Below are positions 42,420 through 50,856 of a stretch of DNA of 58,688 nucleotides, in pieces. Under the pieces are notes generated by a model that saw nothing but the letters and a program-made list of their open reading frames with translations, made no database searches and was not told where the DNA came from. The stretch's first letter is position 1, and every line of letters starts with the position of its first letter. The translations under genes were made by a program, and so were the position numbers. The stretch comes from Treponema sp. (GTDB lineage Bacteria; Spirochaetota; Spirochaetia; Treponematales; Treponemataceae), in contig JAHAZA010000071.1 of NCBI GenBank assembly GCA_018385415.1, forward strand, positions 1-58,688. Reading direction: 5' to 3'.

Positions 42420-43483
42420 ATTGTGAAATTTTAATTAGAGATGCACTAATTGAAGATGCAGAATCACTTCTTAATATATATTCACCTTATGTGAAGAATA
42501 CGGCAATTACTTTTGAGTGGGTAGTTCCGACAATCCAGGAGTTTAAAAAACGTATTGAAAATATTTCTGCCAGATATCCTTACATAGTTGCTGAAGTGAA
42601 TGGAGAGATCAGAGGCTATGCTTATGCCAATACTTTTCGCTCAAGAAAAGCCTATTCATGGACAGCAGAAAGTTCAATTTATGTTCATCAGGATTATCGT
42701 GGAAAAGGAATAGGTAAACAACTTTTAATAGAACTTGAAAGTCGTCTTGCAAAACAGAATGTCCTCAACTTATACGCGGTAATAGCTTCAACAGATAAAG
42801 AAGATGAATATCTTACAAATGATAGTGTCAGATTTCATAAAAAAATGGGGTATACTAATCCTTGTATTTTCAACAAGTGCGGTTTTAAATTCAATCGATG
42901 GTATGATACAACAACAATGGAAAAATTTCTTGGTGAACATACAGCTAATCCTGTTCCTGCAGTAAAAGAAAATAATTTTGTTCCAAGCATAGATCTGATT
43001 CATATTAAATACAGCAGTCTTACAAAATTCCTGATTAAGAATAATATGAAAATAACAGCGATGGAAAGTTGCACATCAGGTTTTGTTTCTTCGTTGATTA
43101 CAGATACCGAAGGTTCCTCTGCTATCTTCAAGGGAAGTTGTGTTACCTACAGCAATGAAGCAAAAGAACTTAATGGTGTTGATAAATCCGTAATAGAAAA
43201 CTTTGGTGTTTATTCAACCAGAACAGCAGAAGAAATGAGTCGTGCTTGTGTTAAAATGTATCCATCGGAAATTGGGATTGGTATTACAGGATCCTTTGGA
43301 AACATTGATCCAGCAAATTCTGATTCAATTCCAGGAAAAGTATTTATAGCCGTGAATATAAATAATGATATAACAGTCTGTGAATACTCCCTTGAAGTGA
43401 ACATCAGCCGTTATGAATCGAAGTTATGTGTTGCAGATAAAACATTTGATTTGATAAATTCTAAATTGAATTTTTATAAGTAG
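42416..43483 (+). CDS. GNAT acetyltransferase fused to a CinA/PncC domain
   Basis: 355 residues. Residues 1-170 form a GNAT domain of the phosphinothricin/methionine-sulfoximine acetyltransferase type, with acetyl-CoA loop QDYRGKGIGKQLL, AVIASTD and CGFKFNRWYDTTTMEKFL. Residues 195-355 form a CinA C-terminal domain (NMN amidohydrolase, PncC) with the active-site ESCTSGFVSSLIT, VTYSNEAKELNGV and GIGITGSFG. Usually these are separate proteins. Between the GNAT Asn-rich segment and the fold end there is an insertion (NDSVRFHKKMGYTN). The fusion is continuous with no frameshift. Confidence 0.87.
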   Translation: MNCEILIRDALIEDAESLLNIYSPYVKNTAITFEWVVPTIQEFKKRIENISARYPYIVAEVNGEIRGYAYANTFRSRKAYSWTAESSIYVHQDYRGKGIGKQLLIELESRLAKQNVLNLYAVIASTDKEDEYLTNDSVRFHKKMGYTNPCIFNKCGFKFNRWYDTTTMEKFLGEHTANPVPAVKENNFVPSIDLIHIKYSSLTKFLIKNNMKITAMESCTSGFVSSLITDTEGSSAIFKGSCVTYSNEAKELNGVDKSVIENFGVYSTRTAEEMSRACVKMYPSEIGIGITGSFGNIDPANSDSIPGKVFIAVNINNDITVCEYSLEVNISRYESKLCVADKTFDLINSKLNFYK

Positions 43484-43502
43484 TTTTTTGTAGAAAAATA
43501 AA

Positions 43503-43532
43503 GGGCATTAAAAGCTGTTGCCTTTAATGCCC
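43503..43532. terminator. Bidirectional hairpin between convergent genes
   Basis: GGGCATTAAA and TTTAATGCCC, a perfect 10-bp stem with a 10-base loop. The T-rich tract lies on the minus strand, so it mainly serves the metallo-hydrolase gene. Confidence 0.75.
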
Positions 43533-43554
43533 AATACTTTGTTAAAAAATCACA

Positions 43555-44970
43555 TTAGGTTAAATCGTAAGTTTCACCGTACTTGGTAATTTGTACGTCT
43601 TTAAAACCATTCTCCTTCAGATAATTTTCTAAGAATTCCTGGGCATCCTTTTCACCATGTACCAGGAAGATTTTCTTTAATCTGCTAGTGTCAATTTCAT
43701 TTAACCATTCTAATGTTTCTGTGTAATCGGCATGGGCACTAAATGCATTGATTTTTCTAACCCGAGCATTAACTTTGTACCAGTTGTCCATAATATGAAC
43801 TTCTTTTTCACCTTCCAGAATTTTTCTTCCCAAAGTATTTTCAGCCATATAACCGACAATCAGTATTGTATTGTTTTCATCTGAAATATTATTTGCAAGG
43901 TGATGAAGAACACGTCCTGCTTCACACATTCCATCAGCACTGATAATTATCATTGGACCATCTTTGTCATTAAGCAGTTTTGATTCTTCAACACTTGTAA
44001 CAAATGTCAGGTCGCCAAAACCAAATGGATTTTTGTGATGCTTGAGGAATGCTTCAGTGACGGAAGCATCGTAACATTCAGGGTGTACTCTGAAAATACT
44101 TGTCGCATTCGAAGCCATTGGTGAATCAACATAAATTGGAATAGAAGGTATTTTTTTCTTATCAACTAAAAGGTGAAGGAAGTAAATCAATTCCTGTGTG
44201 CGTTCAATTGCAAATGAAGGAATAATAATCTTTCCATCTTTATCAACTGCATCACGTACAACGGAAACTAATTCTCGTAATGCAAGATCTGTTGATTCAT
44301 GTTTTCTGTTACCATATGTACTTTCAACTACAATATAATCTGGAGCAGGAACATTAGTTGCCGGGTTGCGAACAATAGGTTTTTCTTTACGGCCTAAGTC
44401 ACCTGTAAAAAGAATTCTAACATCGTCTTTTCCATGTTGCTTAACTGTTAGATTTGCAAAGGAAGAACCGAGGATATGGCCGGCATCAAAAAATTCCATC
44501 TGGATATCAGGACCTATATAAATTGGTCTGTTATACGAGACTGTAACAATCTGATTTGCTGCACGGACACAATCGTCTTCTGTATAAAGGGGAGTCCAGT
44601 TAAATTTTTCTCCTTTCTTCTTTGCCTGCTTACGAAGGTATTCTGCATCTCTTGCCTGAATCCTAGCACTATCCATCATTACAAGGCTTGCAAGGTCACG
44701 TGTTGCAGGAGTTGAATATATATTTCCGTTGAAGCCTTTCTTTACAAGTACTGGTAAAAGGCCACAATGATCAAAATGTCCGTGAGTAATAATTACTGAT
44801 TCAAGTTTATCTGGTGGGTAATCAAAGTTTCTGTTTTTATCATCAGATTCTTTTCGTTTTCCCTGAAATGCTCCACAGTCTATCATATAACTGCGACCAT
44901 CGATTTCAAGAATATGTTTAGAGCCTGTTACTTCCTGAGCTGCACCAAGTGAATAAAGAGAAATAGCCAT
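43555..44970 (-). CDS. Beta-CASP metallo-beta-lactamase RNA hydrolase
   Basis: 471 residues from the ATG at 44970, which follows GGAGGA; the longer frame to 45036 lacks a ribosome site. Zinc ligands lie in THGHFDHCG, FTGDLGR and a C-terminal NAFSAHADYTETLEWL (RMMBL). The beta-CASP segment has IIISADGMCEAGRVLHHL and IFLVHGEKDAQEFL. This matches the YsaA/CPSF73-like exonuclease or endonuclease group, cytoplasmic RNA processing enzymes. No KH domain is present. Divergent from the cardiolipin synthase gene. Confidence 0.93.
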   Translation of the reverse strand: MAISLYSLGAAQEVTGSKHILEIDGRSYMIDCGAFQGKRKESDDKNRNFDYPPDKLESVIITHGHFDHCGLLPVLVKKGFNGNIYSTPATRDLASLVMMDSARIQARDAEYLRKQAKKKGEKFNWTPLYTEDDCVRAANQIVTVSYNRPIYIGPDIQMEFFDAGHILGSSFANLTVKQHGKDDVRILFTGDLGRKEKPIVRNPATNVPAPDYIVVESTYGNRKHESTDLALRELVSVVRDAVDKDGKIIIPSFAIERTQELIYFLHLLVDKKKIPSIPIYVDSPMASNATSIFRVHPECYDASVTEAFLKHHKNPFGFGDLTFVTSVEESKLLNDKDGPMIIISADGMCEAGRVLHHLANNISDENNTILIVGYMAENTLGRKILEGEKEVHIMDNWYKVNARVRKINAFSAHADYTETLEWLNEIDTSRLKKIFLVHGEKDAQEFLENYLKENGFKDVQITKYGETYDLT

Positions 44971-45048
44971 TAGAGTCCTCCGATAATTTATAGACTTAAC
45001 TAATATAATTTTAACTCCATTATGGTTATTTATCAAATTCTAAGATTG

Positions 45049-45057
45049 TGATATTTT
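45049..45057 (+). promoter_or_regulatory. Extended -10, leaderless-type promoter of cls
   Basis: TGA-TATTTT ends six bases before ATG 45064; -35 is weak (TTTATC at 45029-45034). No Shine-Dalgarno. Confidence 0.5.
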
Positions 45058-45063
45058 GTTTAT

Positions 45064-46680
45064 ATGAATAAAAAAAGTACAAAGCTTAGAGGAAAGCCAA
45101 ATAGAAGAACTCAGATTGCTATAAAATTGCGTCGAATATTATTTGGACAAACTGTTATTGTTGCTCTACTTCTTCTCATACAGTTTTCACTTTACTTTAT
45201 ATTTCTTCTCAGACTTCAGCAGTTTGCTTCACTTTACTTTAAAGTAAGTATTGTATTGTCTGTTTTATTTCTTATTTACCTTGTGAACCGTAAAGGCAAA
45301 AATGAATATAAGCTTGCCTGGCTTTTCCCAGTTTTTTGTTTTCCTGTTCTTGGAATTTCTCTCTACTTTTTGTTTAAGTATAATCAGGGAGGAATTTGGC
45401 TTAAGAAAAAAATTAGAAAGATAAAAACTTACTCTGATTCTTATATTCAGGAAAAAGATCGAGTTGATGAAATTCATAATAAGTATCCTAACATCAAAGA
45501 TATTTCCCAATATTTATATTCTTACGGAAAATACCCTGCCTACGAAGGAACTAAAACAAAATATTTTTGTTGTGGCGAAGATTTTTTTTCTGATGTATTA
45601 AAGTCATTTGAAAAAGCTAAAAAATTTATTTTCATGGAATTTTTTATTATCGAACCAAGTCATATTCTTGATCGAATCTTAGAAGTACTTTCAAAAAAGA
45701 TTGAAGAAGGTGTTGAAGTAAGAATTTTATTTGACAGCATTGGTTCTATCGTACTATCTAGTTCTCTTTTGAAACATTATTTTTCTGTTTACGGAATTAA
45801 ATCTAAGGTATGGTTAAAGTTTTTACCAGTATTCAATATAGGTTATAATAACCGCGATCACAGAAAAATAATTGTTGTTGATAATAAAACGGCTTATACA
45901 GGTGGTGTGAATATTTCTGATGAGTATGCCAATATTGAATCGAAAAGATTTGATTATTGGAAGGATGCAGGAATAAAATTGTCTGGACCGGCAGTTCATT
46001 CGTTTACTTTAATGTTCCTGCAAATGTGGAATGTCCAGAATAAAAAAAATCAGTCTTACGATAATTTTGAAAAGTATATTTCAAAAAAGAATGTGGCAAA
46101 ATTATCTTCAACAGAAAACCTGAATAATGAATGTGGACTTGTAATTCCATATGGCGATGATGCATATAACAACCAGGAAATTGCAGAAAATGTTTACTAT
46201 TATTTGTTAAACAAAGCTCAGAAAAAAGTTTCGATTATGACACCTTATGTTATCATAGATAATACAATCCTTGATGCAATGATCTTTACGGCTCAGCGTG
46301 GTGTAGAAGTAGAATTGATTGTTCCAGAACATTATGATCATTTTATTACATTCTGTGTTGGAAGAACTTTTATTAAAACGCTTATCGAAAGCGGCGTTAA
46401 AGTTTATGCATATCAGAAAGGTTTTATACATTCGAAGGTTTTTGTTACTGATTCAATTTATGGAACTGTTGGTTCTGTAAATCTGGATTACAGAAGTTTT
46501 TATCACCATTTTGAATGCGGAACATTCCTGTATAATACAGATTCACTAATTGAAGCAGAAAAAGATTTTGAAAAAACAAAACTTGAATGTAAAGAAATCA
46601 CATTGGATGAATATAAAAAAATTTCCTGGTATGTACGAATTATAGGATGGTTCTTTAGAATTTTCTCTCCATTAATGTAG
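45064..46680 (+). CDS. cls: Cardiolipin synthase (two HKD phospholipase D motifs)
   Basis: 538 residues. Two N-terminal membrane helices (about 30-65 and 75-100) precede two PLD domains with HRKIIVVDNKTAYTGGVN and HSKVFVTDSIYGTVGSVNLD, the paired HKD catalytic motifs. It joins two phosphatidylglycerols, or PG and PE, into cardiolipin at the inner membrane. Length and layout match ClsA-type enzymes. It is monocistronic and converges on the TIGR02757 gene. Confidence 0.94.
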   Translation: MNKKSTKLRGKPNRRTQIAIKLRRILFGQTVIVALLLLIQFSLYFIFLLRLQQFASLYFKVSIVLSVLFLIYLVNRKGKNEYKLAWLFPVFCFPVLGISLYFLFKYNQGGIWLKKKIRKIKTYSDSYIQEKDRVDEIHNKYPNIKDISQYLYSYGKYPAYEGTKTKYFCCGEDFFSDVLKSFEKAKKFIFMEFFIIEPSHILDRILEVLSKKIEEGVEVRILFDSIGSIVLSSSLLKHYFSVYGIKSKVWLKFLPVFNIGYNNRDHRKIIVVDNKTAYTGGVNISDEYANIESKRFDYWKDAGIKLSGPAVHSFTLMFLQMWNVQNKKNQSYDNFEKYISKKNVAKLSSTENLNNECGLVIPYGDDAYNNQEIAENVYYYLLNKAQKKVSIMTPYVIIDNTILDAMIFTAQRGVEVELIVPEHYDHFITFCVGRTFIKTLIESGVKVYAYQKGFIHSKVFVTDSIYGTVGSVNLDYRSFYHHFECGTFLYNTDSLIEAEKDFEKTKLECKEITLDEYKKISWYVRIIGWFFRIFSPLM

Positions 46681-46703
46681 AGATTGAAATGCATATAAAA
46701 GAC

Positions 46704-47495
46704 TTATTTATCAACACCTAATCCAAAGAGAGCAAAATCTAATTTGCATGGATCATTTACAAAAATTGTTCGTGCAATTTTTGTAATTTCTTCACACGTT
46801 TTCCTGGTTCCGCCTGCATTTGGTGGAATCAGTTTCAACTTCTTTGCTTCTTCAAGTACATGAACGTCTAGTGGGATTAATAAAGCATCTGGTGAATACC
46901 ATGTCCAAAGCCCAATGTCTACAGGTGAACCTGGTCTTACCATCCATCTTAAAAACATACATAATCTCTTTTTTGCTGATGTTTTTGTTGAGGGAACAAT
47001 GGAGCATGATGAAAAATAATCAGAAATAATATCTATTAAATTAATTTCGGAATTTCCATTATTTAATTCTTCGACATATTTTCCATGGAGGAATATTCCA
47101 AAAGATTTTTCAATTTGAATTATATCGCTTAGCTTTGAGAATAAGTAATAAAAATCCCTATATGAATAGAAACGATAAAATTTTTTATTGTTTGAAACTT
47201 TAAATTCATTTTCAAAGGCATGTGTTAAAAGCCAGTTGTATATTCCACCGCAGTTGTCAGCAAGTGACATGATATATTGGATCTTTGGAATAAATTGTTT
47301 TCTGCTTCCAAAAGAAAGGAGAGCAGCGATGAATGAACACAACTCGATATCTTGTGGTGTATTATAATAGTATAGAAACTGGCTTGGATCTTCTCTGAGA
47401 AAATCTTTTGTTTCGTATTTATCTGCCAGACGAATCAGTTTTTCTTTTTGAGATTTTGTGATGGTTGGTTTAAAGTTTTCAGATTTAGCAGCCAT
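46704..47495 (-). CDS. TIGR02757 (DUF2400) family protein
   Basis: 263 residues, all-helical. LCSFIAALLSFGSRKQFIPKI, KKRLCMFLRWMVRP, SPVDIGLW and LLIPLDVHVLEEAKKLKL are hallmarks of TIGR02757, a family with a helix-hairpin-helix base-excision-like fold. The LDVHV segment is like the end of the HhH motif, but the catalytic Asp/Lys pair is not obvious. The ATG overlaps the stop of the adenine methylase gene by one base, so they are made together. This links it to DNA modification or repair; the role is unknown. Confidence 0.85.
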   Translation of the reverse strand: MAAKSENFKPTITKSQKEKLIRLADKYETKDFLREDPSQFLYYYNTPQDIELCSFIAALLSFGSRKQFIPKIQYIMSLADNCGGIYNWLLTHAFENEFKVSNNKKFYRFYSYRDFYYLFSKLSDIIQIEKSFGIFLHGKYVEELNNGNSEINLIDIISDYFSSCSIVPSTKTSAKKRLCMFLRWMVRPGSPVDIGLWTWYSPDALLIPLDVHVLEEAKKLKLIPPNAGGTRKTCEEITKIARTIFVNDPCKLDFALFGLGVDK

Positions 47496-48601
47496 TATTT
47501 CTTTTCCAGAATAAAGAGATATTCAGAAACATGAATATTCCTTTTATTTAAATTACGGCTTCCACGAAATGTGTTGTAATGAATATCCTGTGTTTTAAGC
47601 GTACCATATTTTTTCAACATAGCCGTCATTTCATCGAATGAAATAAAACCCTCAGAGTTGTACGAAATAATAAAATATTTTGTATCAAGATTTTTAATGA
47701 TTTCTTCCATTGATGAAAGTGCCAGTGTTCTTTTGTTAAATTGTGAATGATTCCAGTCTGAAACAATTCCAGATACTGGACTGACTGGTGCGGTAATTTT
47801 ATTTTTAAGAATCAAGTTAAGCATAAAATAATTTGATCCGTAAGGATGCTGATTGTATGGTGGATCTAGATATGCAACATCGATATTTTTTAATTTCTTT
47901 GAAAGATCTACAGCATTTTTCTGGTAAAGTTCAACTTTAGAGTTAAAGTTTGAAAATACTGGTTCTGGAAGTTCTATGGTTTTTAAAATTCGCGAAAGTG
48001 CGTTACGTCCAGCGCCACCGAAAGTTCCTATTTTAGTATCTTTGTCTTTGTAAAAACCTTTGAAGACACCGCTTGTATTTGTATGAATAGAAGCTTCAGT
48101 AATCAATGGGGCGAGAAAATATTGCTGAAAATCTGGATCAACATGGCGATCGATGAGAGCTCGATAAGTGTCGATTAAGAGAGCATTTTCATGTGTGTAA
48201 AAAACTCTGTCAGATTTTTGAATATTATTTTCATCTTTAGGTGAATAATGTTCTGTTATGATTCCTGAGATTTTTTTCTTAGCTGCGGATGAAAGAATTA
48301 TTTCGCGGAGAGAATGATATTTTTCGTAATCAAAATCTTTTTTGTTTGTAAGGTAGCAGGAATTGATTATATATGAATAATTTTCCAGGTCATTACATAT
48401 AATTTTTGATGAATGCTGTTTCAGCATACGGGCAACGATTCCCGAACCTGAAAACAGATCAGCGCAGACTAGATGTTTTTTTCCTATTTTTTCTTTAATT
48501 GCAGAAATATGATTTTCAATTTCAGATATAAGAGAGCGCTTATTTCCGATGTATGTGATAATCTGAGATGTTAAATAATCACTGTTTTCCTGCACTTTCA
48601 A
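47495..48601 (-). CDS. D12-class adenine-specific DNA methyltransferase, orphan
   Basis: 368 residues. Motif X is the N-terminal TYIGNKRSLISEI, motif I is ADLFSGSGIVARML, and motif IV is AYLDPPYNQHPYGSNYF, all typical of Dam/M.DpnIIA-like N6-adenine methylases. No restriction endonuclease gene is adjacent. The start is not ATG: the frame opens at TTG 48601, with GTG at 48595 as an alternative placed eight bases after GGA. It is translationally coupled to the TIGR02757 gene. Confidence 0.88.
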   Translation of the reverse strand: MKVQENSDYLTSQIITYIGNKRSLISEIENHISAIKEKIGKKHLVCADLFSGSGIVARMLKQHSSKIICNDLENYSYIINSCYLTNKKDFDYEKYHSLREIILSSAAKKKISGIITEHYSPKDENNIQKSDRVFYTHENALLIDTYRALIDRHVDPDFQQYFLAPLITEASIHTNTSGVFKGFYKDKDTKIGTFGGAGRNALSRILKTIELPEPVFSNFNSKVELYQKNAVDLSKKLKNIDVAYLDPPYNQHPYGSNYFMLNLILKNKITAPVSPVSGIVSDWNHSQFNKRTLALSSMEEIIKNLDTKYFIISYNSEGFISFDEMTAMLKKYGTLKTQDIHYNTFRGSRNLNKRNIHVSEYLFILEKK

Positions 48602-48744
48602 ATTCCAATTCTTAACTAAATTAACAATACAGAAATTCTATCATAATTTATAAAATTTGAATACTGTTTTATAAAAAGTTTGGATGCTTCAGAAAATAAG
48701 AAGCAGAGATTAATTTATATTGATTTAGATAAAGGCTACTATTT

Positions 48745-50712
48745 TTAATCGAACATTGATTCAACTTCTTTTTCGTATTTCTTAACAATCTTGGCACGAA
48801 TCATTTCGCCTTTTGCAGAAAGCTCTTCACCAGTTTTGAATGGATCTGAAAGAAGAACAAATTTGTTAATTCGTTCGCAGCTTCTAAAGCCAGTTGAAAC
48901 GCTTACAAGAGAGTGAATGATTTTAGAATAGAATGCATTGATTTCTTCTTTCTGAAGTAATTCAGCATAAGAAGAATATTCAATCTTATTCTGTTTTGCA
49001 TAATCTTCAATTTTATCTTTTGTTGCAACAATAAGACATCCAAGATAATTTTTATCCTGTCCCATTACAATTGAACTATCAATATAATCACTTGCATTAA
49101 TTGCTCTTTCGATTACTGCAGGTTCGATATTTTCACCGCCAAGAAGAACGATAGTATCTTTTGCACGACCTGTAAGTTTAAGTTCACCATCAAAAGTTAA
49201 AAGACCAAGGTCGCCGGTATTGAGCCAACCTTCGCTGTCAATAATCTTTTCTGTAAGATCAGGGCGCTTGTAATAGCCTTTCATGATCTGTTCACCGCGG
49301 GCAAGAACAAGTCCCTTCTGTCCTGGAGCAAGCGGAGCAGAATCTGCAATTATTCCATTTTCTTCGCGAACAATTTTTACTTCGCATGAAGGCATGATAG
49401 CTCCAACACAACCTGGGCGTGGATTCTTGTAATGACGAACTGAAAGTACAGGAGCAGTTTCTGTAAGTCCATAGGCTTCAAGAAGATTAAAACCAACTGA
49501 TCTGAAGAAGTCGTTTACTTCTCTCTGCAATGCACCACCACCAGAAACAGCAATCTTGATTCTTCCACCAAGACCTTTGCGAACGCGATTAAAGAAACAG
49601 ATGTCACCAAGAGCATGTATTGGCCACAAGAAAAGGAATGGGAAAATTCCTATTAAGAAATCAGCAAAACGATTTCTCTTCTTGTCCTGAACAATCCAAC
49701 CACGGATCATGTCTCTGAAATGAGCATAAGCGATTCCTGGTTTGATGAATGTGTTGTAGCAGAAAAGATCAAAGCCTTTGTGTTTATGAACGGTTCTGTC
49801 GATGTTCTTTGCAATTGCATCCCAGAGACGAGGAACTGCGCACAACCAGTGTGGTTTGATTTTTTCCATATCAGTGATCATTACCTGGGCAACTGGTTTT
49901 GAATAAGCAATGTTAGTTTTTAATGCAGGGACAAGATACTGGAATGCACGTTCATAGCTGTGCCATACAGGAAGAACCGAAAGCCATGTTTCACCACGCT
50001 TGCAAGGAAAAAAGTTATGGAAAACTTCAAGCTGTGCAATGTAGTTTCTGTGGCTAAGCATTACGCCCTTTGGAGTTCCTGTAGTGCCGGATGTGAAAAT
50101 GATTGTTGCAATGTCATCAGTTTCTGTCTTGTCCATTTCGGCTTCGATCTGGGCACGGAATTTTTCTTTGTCTGCTTCGAAGATTTCTTTTCCTTCCTTT
50201 AAGAGATCTTTGTAAAGAATGACTTTGATTTTTTTATTGTTGATGATTTCGTCTTCAGATTTTGAAGGCTTTTTATAGATGATGGCTGTCTTAAGGTTAG
50301 GACATTCATCTGTGTTTTCGAGAACTTTTTCAAGCTGATGTGGAGTTTCAAAAAAGGAAATTTCAACGTCAGCAAAGTTTAAGATAAAACGAATTTCAGT
50401 TCCCATGGAATCACATCCGCGAGGAACATCAGTTGCACCTAATGAAAGAATGGCGTAGTCAGTAACAGCCCATTCACGACGATTGTCAGAAATGAGACCA
50501 ACATTCTGACCGCGTTTAATTCCCATCTTCTGCAAAGCAAGGGCAAGAGAAATTACTTCATCGTAAACTTGTCCGTATGTGTAAGGAAGAAAGTCGCCGT
50601 CGCGTTCCATTTTGGAATATTGAAAAACATCATCGGGAATTTCGTGAGCACGTTCTTTGAAAAGCAAAGCCAGATTTTTCGGAAAGGCTCTGTTGAATGT
50701 GAAATTAGCCAT
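48745..50712 (-). CDS. Long-chain fatty acid--CoA ligase (AMP-binding)
   Basis: 655 residues. The P-loop is TIIFTSGTTGTPKGVMLSHRN in part, followed by VLPVWHSYERAFQY, LLEAYGLTETAPVLS, GWLNTGDLG and LTGRAKDTIVLLGGENIEP; the ANL fold and length match FadD/AcsL enzymes. A hydrophobic insertion (FLIGIFPFLFLWPIHALGDIC, about 355-375) suggests membrane association. It activates fatty acids for lipid synthesis or for reuse of host acids. The start follows GGAGAG, and the promoter overlaps a palindrome. Confidence 0.93.
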   Translation of the reverse strand: MANFTFNRAFPKNLALLFKERAHEIPDDVFQYSKMERDGDFLPYTYGQVYDEVISLALALQKMGIKRGQNVGLISDNRREWAVTDYAILSLGATDVPRGCDSMGTEIRFILNFADVEISFFETPHQLEKVLENTDECPNLKTAIIYKKPSKSEDEIINNKKIKVILYKDLLKEGKEIFEADKEKFRAQIEAEMDKTETDDIATIIFTSGTTGTPKGVMLSHRNYIAQLEVFHNFFPCKRGETWLSVLPVWHSYERAFQYLVPALKTNIAYSKPVAQVMITDMEKIKPHWLCAVPRLWDAIAKNIDRTVHKHKGFDLFCYNTFIKPGIAYAHFRDMIRGWIVQDKKRNRFADFLIGIFPFLFLWPIHALGDICFFNRVRKGLGGRIKIAVSGGGALQREVNDFFRSVGFNLLEAYGLTETAPVLSVRHYKNPRPGCVGAIMPSCEVKIVREENGIIADSAPLAPGQKGLVLARGEQIMKGYYKRPDLTEKIIDSEGWLNTGDLGLLTFDGELKLTGRAKDTIVLLGGENIEPAVIERAINASDYIDSSIVMGQDKNYLGCLIVATKDKIEDYAKQNKIEYSSYAELLQKEEINAFYSKIIHSLVSVSTGFRSCERINKFVLLSDPFKTGEELSAKGEMIRAKIVKKYEKEVESMFD

Positions 50713-50747
50713 GGGACGACTCTCCTGAGAATTGTAATAATAGGTGT

Positions 50748-50776
50748 TATTATGACATTATCACAAAAAATGTCAA
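50748..50776 (-). promoter_or_regulatory. Promoter of the acyl-CoA ligase with overlapping palindrome
   Basis: Minus strand: perfect TTGACA (50776-50771), 17- or 18-bp spacer, ATAATA/TAATAA. An inverted repeat TGACAT-N11-ATGTCA (50753-50775) fills the space between the boxes, so a bound repressor would block polymerase. Confidence 0.6.
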
Positions 50777-50825
50777 AAAGCAAGTAGAAAAGGCAGATGA
50801 AAGAAGAATTCGGAAATACAAAAAT

Positions 50826-50851
50826 ATGGAGGAATTTCGAAATTCCTCCAT
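50826..50851 (-). terminator. Terminator of the ygiQ gene
   Basis: A perfect 26-bp palindrome, arms ATGGAGGAATTTC and its complement, followed on the minus strand by ATTTTTGTATTT. Confidence 0.85.
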
Positions 50852-50856
50852 CTCAT

